Shown here: piece after piece, positions 15,214-28,196 of the stretch
How positions within the stretch are numbered: the first letter of the stretch is position 1
How the letters are laid out: every line of letters begins with the position of its first letter
NCBI GenBank assembly: GCA_020055645.1
Contig: CM034547.1
Location: 39,783,909 to 39,847,908 of the forward strand
Direction of reading: 5' to 3'
Source of the DNA: Tomocerus qinae
Taxonomy: Eukaryota; Arthropoda; Collembola; Entomobryomorpha; Tomoceridae
DNA: 64,000 nucleotides
The notes under the pieces: generated by a model
Database searches by the model: none
Seen by the model: only the letters and a program-made list of their open reading frames with translations
What the model was told of the DNA's origin: nothing
Made by a program: the position numbers and the translations under genes

Positions 15214-15327
15214 ATGATGGAGGAGGAGCAGGGATGGAATAAAAAAAGGGGAGATGTCACCGGGAGGAGCAGGAACAAGGCACAAGGAATCTATTTCGCA
15301 GTCATAATCATCTTGCTCGGATGCGAT
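15214..15327 (+). CDS. Candidate first coding exon (signal peptide), possibly of the ADAMTS-like gene
   Basis: Two consecutive ATGs (15214, 15217) open a 38-codon frame. It encodes a charged N-terminus (MMEEEQGWNKKRGD), a basic stretch, then the hydrophobic core IYFAVIIILLGC typical of a signal peptide or signal anchor. The frame stops exactly at a good splice donor (GAT|GTAAGC at 15328), phase 0. An initiator followed by a secretion signal and a donor is what the 5' end of a secreted multi-exon gene should look like. The next + strand gene in line is the ADAMTS-like gene starting by 33038, also phase 0, so I infer this may be its start. No linking exons were found, so it could belong to another gene or be chance. 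Confidence 0.4.
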
Positions 15328-18300
15328 GTAAGCACTTTTACTCCACAATTCTTCATACTCCACTAACTTCTATTTATTACCCTTCCCTTATACAAAGGTA
15401 AAGTTCCTGTAGGTGCAATTACAAATAGAACCTGGATGGATTTATTAGACTCGGACATGGAAAAAGTTCATACATTCAAGTATTAAGGACAAAAGCTTCC
15501 TAACTCATTCTGTCCATCCTATTCATTTAGATTCCTTACTTACAGTTCTGAAAACGTAATTTTTTTAAATCTATTTTTTTAATTTTATGGGTCAAGTTTC
15601 TGAAATTATGGAATAGATTGTAAAGGTTTGCAATTTAGTTTCATGCCCGAGTTAAGTATTGGAGATAGAATATCGAATGGATTGAGGATTGGGTAGCGGA
15701 AGAAGATGTACTAATACTAAAAAGTATTATTATTATTACAAGTAGTTCGTTGGATGTTGGTAGCTGCTGTTTGCTAGCCAATTCCTCTCTTTTCATGATG
15801 ATAATAATACGAGTTCAGATTCAGATTTGTGGTTGTGGAGTCAGTGGGATCATGCAGAGTCAGCAACGGAGTAGGAAAACATTCTGGGATGAGTTACGCA
15901 TCTCATAAGGATGTCATATGATATTTCCGTGTTATGCATCATCTCCAATTTGCACATCTTCACTGAAATGTCCACGTCACAGTGTTTGGTTTTTTTTTCA
16001 TATTTTCACCGGTCAAAAGGGTTGATGAATCAGCCTGTTTTAACAGTCACTTTAAGAAACTGATTCAGTAACCTTACGATACGACGAAATCACATCTGAT
16101 TCATTCCTAATGCAAAAAATCATTTTCATCTCTTTAAATATTATACTCCATAAAATGTTGAATCAAAAAATTTTATACGTTTTGACGTCATCATTTTTGA
16201 AAGTGTTTTTACCCTGCCGTTTTGACCACTATGAGAGGCATAATAGACAGCCCACCCAGGCAGGATAGAACTACATATTCCACTGCCTTTACTACTGCCA
16301 CGATTGGTATGATGATGATGAGTGCATCAATCACTCTCTTCCGTCTCATCATTCCGTCGTCCCACCCAACCAAATTACAAGATATTCAACCCATTACAAA
16401 TATTGACATACTGTCACAAATTCTCAAATCTTATTCCCTGTAATTCATGAATCAAATACATATTCAATAATCAGTACTCGGATATCTATTTAAAAAATAG
16501 AGCATTTTTAAATTGGTATGGCATCTGACATCCCACGTAATTATAAGTTCAATGAAATCATTGAAATCGAAGAATATTTATATTATTTTATGCCATGATG
16601 CCCCTAGATTAATGATTCCAATTTTTGGCGTGGCATAAAATGTCGTTTAATATACTATTATGTCAACTTTCATCCCTATCGAAAAATCGGCACAACTCTA
16701 AAAATTCTAACCTAGCAGTGTCATTGCATAATGAAATGTTACAATGTAAATTCAGAACAAAATTTAATTTTCAATAAATGTTTTGAAGGTCTAATGTCAG
16801 GATTTTATTAATGAAGTAGTAGCAAAAAAATTAATTAAATATTGTGCAACATGTTTTCGTAACGTATAAAATGTAAGGCAAATTATTAAAATAATTAGTG
16901 AAGGGTAAACCTGTCCAATTTTGTAAATTAAATATCTTTTCAAAAGATAATTAAAATGAATTTTCTTTAAAAAAGGATAAAAAACCTTATACTATGTGTT
17001 TTACGTAAATCAACATTTAAAATCATCTCGCTTGGCTTATAAATCAATATTATGGTAAACTCATTTTGGGGCTTTAAACTTCCTAAATTCAATGATGGAG
17101 GACTTTTACCTAGACCTATATTATCAACAAAAGAAAAAGGTAACAAGAATATGCAACACTGAATGGGTTAGGGATATAAAATTCTGGTTGAGAGATATGG
17201 TATTGTGTAAGAGTATAATGAATGACTGCATTTCCGAGGTCTGACACGAGGAGTAGAGGGGTGTTTGGTAAAATATGATTATGGTCATTGGTATCTGGAT
17301 TTCGGACATTTATTAGAATGTTAATAACTGTGATAGGATGTGTTGGTGTTGTAAAAATAGAAAAAGTGTGCGTAAATATGATGTGTGTGTCTATGAATCT
17401 GTTATTGCTAATCTTCTTCTATTCTATTAGTTTTTCAAAGTGGCAAAAACTGTTTTTGGATTAGTCTATGGCTTTCATTGAATTGCATTCGCGAACTGGT
17501 TGACAGTTTTATTGGTCTTCCTACTTTAGTCACATCTATCCATCTTCTATATACTACATCTATATCTATATATACATCTATAACTAGTGTAAATGTATGT
17601 ATGTGGTTTGCATTTGTTGTCCTGTCTCCATAAGTAAGATGAATCTACCCACCTCCTCATCCTCACTTGCATCTTCTTCTTCATTATCTCACATTCACAC
17701 TCCCAACCATCTATTCTATTTACTGCTTCTATAATCTAGTACAATAATAACGTCTTCTTACAAAGATCCAAAAGTGTAACTGAATAATTATCCTGTCTTC
17801 TTCTCAACAACACACTCTTCCTTTATCAATCTCAATACAGGGTCTCCAGCATCAATCTCTCTCCTTATATACTATAGTCCCTACTACTAGTCTTCTGCCA
17901 AACCAATCGAAACGAGTGCCGATTCTCCCTACAAATTTTTCAACTTTTTTAATTCTCCGGAAAATCCAATCCTGAATTCGATAAAAGTCGATTAAAAAGG
18001 TTGTAAAACCGTGAAAATGGATTAAAAATCCTCCACTCGAAAAAATTGATTTGAAATGCTTGTAAAACCAAAAAATGGTAAAATACTATAACCAAAAATA
18101 ATAAAATGCTGTGAAACTGACGGAAAAGTTTGTTTGTATATTTTTCTGATTTTAATTTTCCTTAGGGTAATAAAAGTTAGACTATCAGCAATGGGTTATT
18201 TAAGCTTCGAATGACAAATGAAGCTTGTGATGTTAAATGAAAGAGGAGAGAGAGTAGACACCCTGTAGCATACATAGGCCGAGTTAGCCATGTCATTGCA

Positions 18301-21300
18301 GTATCTTGTTTAATGTACATGTTCATTGTAGGAATCTTGGGTACACTGGAATGGAGTCTTATTCCAGTTCCTGAATTATCTGTTCTCTTTATTTTCGCTC
18401 CCGAATTTGTTTTTGAAATTGCAACAACTTTGCAACTTCCGGGAAATATTCTTTGAGTTTTACAGCGTAAAGGTTTTAGTCGTTAATTTCTACTCATGTA
18501 ACTCCTATGCTCTCTCCTCTAACGATAAGTGTACATCTTTACATCTTTTTCTTGCATATCCAAATGGAATGTGTATTTACTTTCATCTTCTAATTGAATT
18601 TTTTCGTTCGTCTCTGGTTTGCAAACTCCTGATTGCACTTTTAGCTCGCTGACTTTTACTTTTATAAACATGTCAGGCCGTCCTAAAAATTCTTGAAAAT
18701 TACTGCGTAGTAAAAATTATTTTGCGTACTAAAAGTGCGGATTTTTCCGACTTTTAATGCATGTCACTTTGCTAATCTGCTGAGCGTGGTAAACAGAGCC
18801 GAGCCTGCTCTCAACGCCACGAGGAGGATTAGGTTACCAGATTCATCCGACCCACTCCATTCCATTTGAAGATGCATCTAGAACAAAAATCTTAAATTCA
18901 TTGATTTTTACTGCAAAAATAATAATTCAAAAAGGATATTGGTAGAAAGGAAATTGTAAAATATAAATATAAATGGAGGTTTACATGATTTAGAAAGTTT
19001 CTTCTGAATATATGCAAAAATGAAGTAATATTTTCTATAAACCCTAGTTTATAGTACACGTCTCACGAAGTTAAAGTGAAATTAAAGTGTAATATTCCAA
19101 TGATGTAAAACAACATTAACATTTTTAAAATTAGACGCTATTGACATTTAAGTGTCCAAATCAAATTCTGATGTCATTTCGATCTTTAATATTAGATGGT
19201 TTTTTCTCCTTATCACTAAATCGGCAATAAATAAACTCACAATTCTATTTTCTGCTTGACTTCCTACTGCTACCTATTATGACGTCAAAAATTCTTTAAT
19301 TTCCAAGTTTGAATCCATTCTTGAAGATTCTCACCTTCATTTCACAGTTTTCATATTATAAATGTAATCACGACGGCGTTATCCTTCCATGGTAAACACG
19401 TTGTGGATCATGTACTATTAACTAAGCTTGAATGTGTTTCTTATTTGATTTAATTGATTTCTCAATGTTGATTAAGACCCTGTATTGATTATCAAAAATT
19501 GTTTTAGCTGAAAAGATATGAAGTTGACCTGAAGTCGACAATGGAATTAGACAAATGTGTAAATAAATAGAGATAGTGGTTTCCTAATTTTGAGTGTTCG
19601 GAAATGAGTGATGGGATAGTGGATGATGGATTGCTGCCATCAGCGCTGGTGCATGGCTACAAATAAATATTAAAATAGAAATATGACATGACTTTATAAT
19701 TTCTGGGGGTGATGAATCTATTTGTGGAAGGACATACAGCCATCTGATTTATTTCTTGTTCAGTCATCAGTCTGTCTACTCTATCCACTGTATCCACTAT
19801 TCTAATTCCGTCTGTGATGCTCATTAGTATGTACTCGTGGAGGATCTCTTGCCATTTTATCTCTCAAACAATATATTTATAGTGTCAACAGCTATTTATT
19901 AAGTTTCCCAATTATTATTACATCTAAAAGATTTTAAAAAATCGTTGAAATAACTTGCCGATTGAATTACAGTCAATCAAGACTGGCTCTATCTTTGAAT
20001 ACACTTGCTCACTTACAGTTACAACTCATATTTGCAGATTTTTATGGAAGTTTCAACAAAATGATATACACTTCTCTGTAAATGTAATATGATGTAAAAT
20101 TATGTAAAATGTAAAATGTAAAATGATGCTTCTAATGTTTTGTATCAATACTAAGTTAGCTAGTTTCAATATATTTTGGTTATTATCATTACTTATAACG
20201 TTTTAATTTGTAAATTCTTTTAAATTCTCAAGTCGCTAAATTTGTTATCACGAAGATGAGAATGCAGGAATTAGAAAGAATGAATTATATGAATTGGCAT
20301 CTAAGGTCTAGCAGCTAGTAGTCTATAGGAGATAATATGACTCGAATTAAGACTCGTGCACATAACTACTCTTATAGCTTGGTGTAAATGTAGAATATTA
20401 TTTAATGATTGATGACACCGACTGCGATTTGAACATTCTACATAATATGAATGTTTGGGGAGTGCTTGTATTAGAGACAGAGTTACATGCATGATGCAGT
20501 TTCCAAATATTTTAAGTGGATTAAGTTAAGTACGTCGGATTTTCAGTTGCGGCTCTTCTGAACTCTAATACCACGATATATTTTGATCGGAACGGACAGA
20601 GGCAGACATCCCATGCATTCATTACTAACTGCACTGCATCGCCTGATTCATGAGATTTGTGCATTGTAGTATGTCTACATATTATGCCATGAGTCTGTCT
20701 ATTTTGTTAGGAGAGGGATAGCAAATTGACTAGGCTGTTTGGGCAGCAAAAATATTTTTGACGAAATTCCATGCAAGGATTTCAAAAATTTTGTCTTGAA
20801 CCATAGATTTAGTAAAAATACAAAAAGTCTCCAAAATTAACTATAAATATCCAAGAATTATTTTTCAAAAATCAATTAAAATTACTAAAACGATAATCCT
20901 TACTCATCCAATGTAGTTGCAGCAATTGAGATGCAATTTTCGATGTCTCTATAATGACTTTTTAGAAGAAAACTGTACGAATACATTTTTACCATTAAAA
21001 TAAACAACGTAAATGATACAAATTATTGTAACTCTAAAATTTCCAAACTCTATCCTTAAAATTAGCATCAAAATTAAGCCTACTTGGAATTCTTAAACGG
21101 TCTTTTCAAAAGTTTATTTTGGTTGATAAAGGGACTAGTGAATATGTACACGTCCCAAATGTAAATTGTAGTTATTTTTTGTAGAGTTAAATTATGGTTG
21201 ATTCCCTCACACGTTCGCTTGTATTCGTCACGGGAGATTATGAGTCTAAGTAGGTGTTGATTCAGTGAAATGAATGGAAGAATCACTCATCTCCATGTAC

Positions 21301-21805
21301 ATACACAAATATGATTATTACAACAACAATTTTTATACGTCAACTTTAATCCAATTTGTTGTCTGCATATTCTGCATAATGTGCACGAGGTTAAACAAAC
21401 TGGGGGCATAATATAATATGAAATGAAGGAATCTCCATCTTCAGAGCTACAGACATGCACATAAATTGCAACTGCACTCCTGGCTGGCATCATTCATCCT
21501 GATCTATATCTACATCTACTTATTATCTATATCTATCTACATAAATATTATGGCAACCTGGTAGGTACTCCAGCCCTGAGAGACAGACAATTGCTAAACC
21601 ACTAACTGACCACAACAGGGTTCCTAAAAACATACCACTTATCCTCCTTTTTCGGGTTACGCACCTCTTCATGAACTAAATAAACATAAATTAATTAATC
21701 AGATCTTTTTTAAAGTACCTTTACCTTGTTTTAGTAGAAATTCCAAAAAACACGTTTTTAATACTCTATATGTATTAAATTAAATAGGCAATATGAAAAA
21801 CCCAA

Positions 21806-22150
21806 TCGCAAAACTTGGAGTTTTTCAAATGATGACTAAGATATTTGGGGTTTTTCAGAAATACATTCAATTTTGGGGTTTGTCAAAATTTTTTTGAATT
21901 TTGGGATTTTAAAAATATATCTTGAATGTTGGGGGTTTTCAGAAATATTTGAATTTTGGGATTTTTAAATATCTTGAATGTTGGAGGTTTTCAGAAATAT
22001 TTTGAATTTTGATGATTTTCAAAAATATTTAGAATTTTTAGGATTTTCTAAAATATTTAGAATTTTGGGGTTTTTAAAATATATCTTGAATGTTGGGGTT
22101 TTTCAAAAAAATTTAGAATATTTAATGTTTTCAGAAATGTCTTTTTTCAA
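21806..22150. repeat. Degenerate tandem repeat (minisatellite)
   Basis: A run of diverged direct repeats built from a core like TTTCAGAAATATTTTGAATT followed by TTGGGGTTTT. Cores recur about every 30-40 bp. A larger pattern containing AAATATATCTTGAATGTTGG appears several times. The copies vary by small indels and substitutions, so exact unit borders cannot be fixed by eye. The 93-codon frame through its right half (21978-22259) is Phe/Leu/Ile/Lys-rich repeat translation and not a gene. Confidence 0.7.
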
Positions 22151-23371
22151 AAAATATGTTCTTTTTCAAAGAAATGTAATGAATTTAGAAAAAGTTTTTC
22201 ATACTTTCCCAAAAAGTACTTGCATCTTCTCTTATGATTTTTATTTTAACAATTTTTGAATGATAAAAAAGATTGATAATTTTATTATTAGATTAAAAGA
22301 GTGTTGGGTGGTTGGGGGAGCTAAGAATCTGTTGAGTTGAGAACCCTGGCTGTGTTATTTACCTGAGTTGGAGCAGACACTCCCCTGAACGGGAACTCAT
22401 TTGCAATTACTGACATTGGATATAAAATGGTACATACCTACGACATGATTACTATTGAGGAAACAAGATAAAAATATTGTAATGAATTTAGGAGGATGGT
22501 TCAAGAGAACTTTAATAAATGGCCATTATCTCAACTGGTATTGAACAGCCGAAGACCTATTATCTAGATCCTTACAATAAGTTACTATATTATGTATGCA
22601 TTAAACATTGACGAGACCTTCTGTGATCCCAGAGCTACGTCCCGAATCTCCCGAATCTCCACTATTCAAACAATAATTAATTAATTACATATTTTACAAT
22701 AGTAAACAAGGGCATAATTAATTAATTTTTGCACCTTGCCCTATGTAATTTGTTTCATTTCATCTCCATCGATTCCACTTTATTTCTCCTGATCCAACCC
22801 GGATCCTGTTCCATCTAAGTAGTCTTCTATTGATTCAATGTATCTGTTCCGGATCATTTCTCATTGATCCATCAGATGTTCCCCTGATCCAACTTTCTCC
22901 CCATCTGTCTCACACAAAATAATATTTATTAAAATCCCTTGCGCATGTGCGAGATAGTAGAAGACACTAAAAAAATAAATAATAAGATTAAACCTCCTGT
23001 CTACTAGTATAATATAAAAATCCTATAATTATATGTGGTTTAGTGAGTCTGAGTTGACATGGCCCCACTCACTGCATTTTTTTCGTGTAAACTGGAAAGC
23101 GAGAGTTGAGTGGACATAAAGCGAGTGTTGAGTCTGTTCTTGGCTGATTTGATGATCCATCCATCTCCACATTTCGTCGCGTCCCTATTTGTATATATGC
23201 ATAATAAATGTCTATATAAGAAGATGAGTCTATAACCATTTGTAGTCCATCGTCGTGACTTGCAACTTAAACCTTTGCATATCATTATCTCCTCTACTCC
23301 AACTACCTACCACATGTCTAACAGCATAAACATTGTAAAACAGAGCTTTATGCTATAAGTGAGTTCCCAAT

Positions 23372-23568
23372 GGGCCCAAAAGCCAAAGAAAAAGTTAGCC
23401 GACGATAATATGAGAACAAGTGCAGTCCAAGTCCTAATACCCGCTAAATCCTAAGGATGTAAGATATTGTCTGAGTGTCAATGTTATTACCTTCTTTGAA
23501 TACCATCTGAATTCTCCATAATATTTCTTAACAGTTGTCGGCTAAATTGTAGTTTGGCTTTTGGGCCC
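23372..23568. mobile_element. Short DNA element with about 32-bp terminal inverted repeats
   Basis: The left end reads GGGCCCAAAAGCCAAA and, after 7 non-matching bases, TTAGCCGAC. The right end is its reverse complement in the same arrangement (GTCGGCTAA, 7 bases, TTTGGCTTTTGGGCCC). The ends are 197 bp apart, with no coding capacity between. I could not find a matching target-site duplication, so the superfamily is open. Confidence 0.65.
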
Positions 23569-26500
23569 TTAACTTGGAAATTTTCTTTTCAATGGCTTAT
23601 TATTAGTCCGATTGTAGCCAATAGCTTATATCAAATTGTAATCAACACAACGTTAAACTCCTCCCGGAAAAGTATCTCCTATACATTGCATTGGAGTATC
23701 TGTATTAATTTCCCCCTGAAATACTTGTCAATAATCAGTATTGCTTTTACAAAATTAAAAAATGCAAATTGGCTATGAAAGGTGATTTTTTGTTCTTTGT
23801 TTACGTATACTATCTAATAACTGAAAAAAGTTTTCTCTCTCTGGTAATTACAACGTGCAACGAAGAGAATGTAAAGCTAGTTATTACTGGGCATCACTAT
23901 CATCAGTTGCGAACAAGTTATTTGGCTAAGGAGTAGAGTTTAGATAATAGATATTCGTTTTATGACGAAGAAATCTGCCAAAATGAAATTGACGTTTTTG
24001 TAAATAGATGGATGTAGGTGAGACTAAAAGGTATTTATTTATACTCACCACGTAAGCCATTTTTAGACGGGAATGTGCAGCACTCTCACTCGACCCACGT
24101 TACACTTCCCGTACACCTGTCTCTCTTCCGTTTCATCCACTCATCCTCCTCCCATCCACCAAAAACTGGAGCAGCAGATCATCATTCACACCAATTCATC
24201 TCACCCATTACCACTTAACCAAAACAACAATCATAATCACTTCATCTTCACATGATCTTATTCATCCCTACATCAGACAGGCACTACTCATTTTGCAAAA
24301 AATACCAAACTAACTTTTTTCGATAACACCTAAGAAATGTATGTAGAGAAAACACTCGTTTTTCACAGGGCCAAAGTAATATTTTCAAATCAAATTAGGG
24401 AAAATGCAAGCAATACTTTTTCAAAACCTCAAGAATAAGCAAGCATAAATGCAAAGCCCAAAGCAATGTTTTCGCAAAACCCAAAGGGAATTTTTCCATC
24501 GCAATTTCCTACTTGTTTGTTTATGGTGGTTATTTGACTGTTTCAAAGACCATACTCCATTAAACCTAAAAGTTTAGAATAATGTTTTGGCAAGGCTAGT
24601 AGAAAATTTGCATCAGACAAAGTATTATCATAGGAGGTATAATTAAGAGAGCATTCTGGTATTGTGGAGTGGTTGCATTTATTGCATTGTGTATCGGATG
24701 GACTAGAGTGGACCCCCAACCGAAGGATGTTCAAGTGACAGTCTCTGGGGTTAAGTAGTCAAGTGATTGTTCTTATCCATCTCCCGTTTCGCATTCCTTT
24801 TCATTCGATATCAACCTACTCTTTGTATATTTGTGTTGGCTTTCTATGGCATTAGAAGACCAACCCAATGACTCGCACTAAATTCCCTATCTTGATATTT
24901 ACAGGGTGTCTGTAATCTATTTAGCACTCCAATAATCCCTATTTCTTTACACTAATAGTCGTCAAAACTGAAAGCATATCCCAGTACACTAGATGAAAAT
25001 ATACATCTTGGACTTTAAAAAGCCCATCCCGGAATTCAAAATATCATTTTTCACCAAAACGCTTCTCGCGAATATGTTTTGTTATAGATTCCATCATTTT
25101 CGCCAACATGAAACAGTCTACCGAAATAGATATCTAAATTGGATAGCTTAGGGCACCCTGTAGTATTATTAGTTGCAGTTGCTGTACAATATCATGTAGA
25201 AAAGCTAAGTGTATGAAGGATGCAGATGCATGCAAAATGCAGTGGAATTTATGACCTGAGAGGGAATCGAATCTTGTTTTCGTCTTCGTCGTCACTAAGG
25301 TGTAAGACAAAGTCAACAGAGTCTTAAATAACACAAAGTCAGACATTCAAGGTCGTAGTGGTCAGAGGGACAAATATAACCAACTTGAGACATTTGCCAG
25401 AACTAAAAGTTCCAAGAAAATTTAGTCTCGGATTTTAAAGGTACGATTGATGGGATTAATGTACATTTAATATGCATGAATTCCCTGACTCTGGCTGGTT
25501 ATTCATAGTATGAATTGCACTTACTGTATCATCATACCTACACAGTGCTTTATTAGTCAACACAAGCATATCTAGTCCCCACATGATAATTCACTTAAAT
25601 CTTTTACTTTTAAGTAGAGATCCTTCAGTTACCCAACTCACTTTAAAAACCACAAGTGAATTCAAAAGTTAATTCATTAAATAGAAATAAGGGCATGGGT
25701 TATATTAGTCCCTTCTAAAAAATCCAAGGTATGTCCTTAGTTCTTGTGCATAATTGGTGGCGGGAGTTTTGAAAAATGGTTCGATGCTACAAATTGTTCT
25801 CCCGTTTCTGTATTAGAATAACTTCATAATTTTCCAGATTCATGACAACAATTTGCAATCCAATGCATGGTTATAATAAGAAAGTGTTTTAAAATTTAGG
25901 TTATGGGCTATATGCAGGCAATATTTCGGAGACTCGAGGGACCTACATAACCAAATTCAAAAAATAACAGCATCGCGGCCGCTAATTAGGTATATTTAAG
26001 GGTGTCTCCTTCCGAGATTGATTTTTTGGCTGCTGTAGTCCTATCCTATCTTAAAAGTAGTTATCCGTGCACCCAGTGCCTTAGTCCCACCGGTTCCATG
26101 CAAGTACATGGATATCCCGGGTTTTGCATTTGAGTGATTATGGATGTAAGGTCTACGTTGACAAGCATTGGAAGGTAGTAGTGGAGTGCAGTATGCATAT
26201 GTCTTTTGGTGGTGGTGGGACGGATTGCATAAATAGTTAGAAGACGTGTCCATGACTTTATTTGTCATATCTGAGTGGAGTCATAGATCTGTGTACATAA
26301 ATAGGTGAGTGAGATGCTTAATAATTCATGGCAAGGCATGGCCTGGCATGGTAGGTTCATTCATGTTAATACATTTAGTCCTGCTTTAATTGGCATGGTG
26401 GTTGCTTGGCAAGTGAAATCCAAAGCCAGTCCAGCCAGACAACTCTGGCCTTCATCAGCCACAAACATAAACCAAATGTCTCTCCTCGCATCGTCATCAG

Positions 26501-27878
26501 CCGCAGAGTCAGATGGCGAAGATGCGGGTACGTACAGCTACAGACGTGATTAATGCACATGCCATTGACACGCATAATTAAAATTAAAAGTGAACTCTAT
26601 ACACACCGTACCATTAATATAAGAAAACAATGTATCCTTGGGAGTCACTGCACTGCTCCCTGACTCAACCCATACTGCAGCTTTTCTTATAGCGTATAAT
26701 CATATCACGTTTTATGACTATTTATTCTATTAATTTGTTACATTAATTAAATATCACCAGCTTCCATCCGACTACCTCATAGTAGTGTTTTATTTCATCT
26801 GGCTTTCTAGATTTTAGCCAGCCACCCCGCCTATAATCGCCTTAAATGGTATAAAATAGCATAAAATTATCAAAAATTCCACTACACTAAAATACATCTC
26901 TTGAAAAAGTATTCCCTAATTACCTTAGCTTTTAAAATGCTTTACAAACCCAATGTTACTGCAACCATTTCAAAAAATTCTTTTTCTTGAATTAATTTTT
27001 ATTTTTAGCGATTCTAGACCATTTTAGCCACTGGGCAACAAAAATTGTAGCCAGAAACTAGTCATTTTTAGCCAATACCTGTGCAATAGTGGCTATTCAA
27101 AGATTGGTTCAGAGATGAGTGAAAATCCTCAAATCTCAAATACCACTCAAATACCTCTAGGTTAATATTCGGCTGCATATAATTCTCTCTCAACTAGCAC
27201 TCTGTGCCAATTACAAAAAGGTGTATTTTTTGTAAAGCTATCCAATGGTATTTCAAAACTGACTTGTCAATGTATACACAAATGTATAAACCTTTCTTGT
27301 AGTTGATTAAATGTGATTAGAGAATAGAAAAGTAAAAGTCTGATATCCCTCCATTCATTTTAATGTCAATTGGTAGAAGTAATACTTTAAAGTGATCTAC
27401 TGTCAATGTGTTTACATTATTGTTAAGTATTTAGTACTATTAGGTAGAGAGTTAAAAGGATTGTAATAAAGACTAATGAACTGCAAGGTTGGCAATTGTA
27501 TGTAACTAGTCGATAAATATTATTTGACCAAGTACAATACTTACAATGAGATATCTCATATTCTTGTTCAGGTACTCTTTGTAACGTTGAGTACCTTATC
27601 AAGCCACGCACTCTCTCGTTATCTGTCGGTGACTCTTTTTGTGCGAAGGTCAATTTCAATTGCCGTGTTGATAGGAAACCCAAATAACATTTTGGAAGTT
27701 CATTGTTAGGACAATGTCAGCTAATTAGCAATGTCAATACGTGCTTTGCGTAATCCACTCTCTAAATACATTCTAAATACACAGCAGGCCTTAGCTTACT
27801 CTTACTCTTCTAAACAATATAATAATATTTAGATTTATAACATCGGCCTTTTCAGATTGTGTATAGTTCAAGTATAAT

Positions 27879-28196
27879 CAGACATGGCACTTGAAATATT
27901 TCGCTTGAAATAAATAGGTGAAATTTTTGAAATATTTCGCGAAATATTTCACTTACGCTTTCCTTGAAAAATGAAATATTTGAAATAAATGAAATAAATA
28001 GGGTACATGGCATTTATTTCAATTTATTTCAATTTATTTCAAGTGAAATAAATTAACTGCGCATGTCTATACACATGCGCGTTTAATTTATTTCATTTAT
28101 TTCAAAAATTTCATTTATTTCATTTTTCGCGAAATATTTCAAATATTTCACTTTTCAAGAAATATTTCCTGAAAAATGAAATAAATGCCATGTCTG
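27879..28196. mobile_element. hAT-type MITE with perfect 8-bp target-site duplication
   Basis: This 318-bp element starts CAGACATGGCACTTGAAA and ends TTTCATTT-type repeats followed by AAATGCCATGTCTG. It is flanked on both sides by the identical octamer AGTATAAT (27871-27878 and 28197-28204). Eight-base duplications with CAG/CTG ends are the hallmark of the hAT superfamily. Internally it is almost one long inverted repeat made of GAAATATTTC and ATTTATTTC words, with the palindromic centre GCGCATGTCTATACACATGCGC region near 28061-28082. It has no transposase. The perfect duplication suggests a fairly recent insertion. Confidence 0.85.

Noticed and set aside
24600-24755. ATG-less frame with RAFWYCGVVAFIALCIGW, reminiscent of a channel transmembrane segment
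   Set aside because: Single hydrophobic stretch with no flanking family motifs and no clear splice sites.
26305-26553. 82-codon + strand frame ending near GTACGT, considered as a missing ADAMTS-like exon
   Set aside because: It has no Cys/Trp pattern of a TSR or cysteine-rich domain, and the opposite strand is also open.
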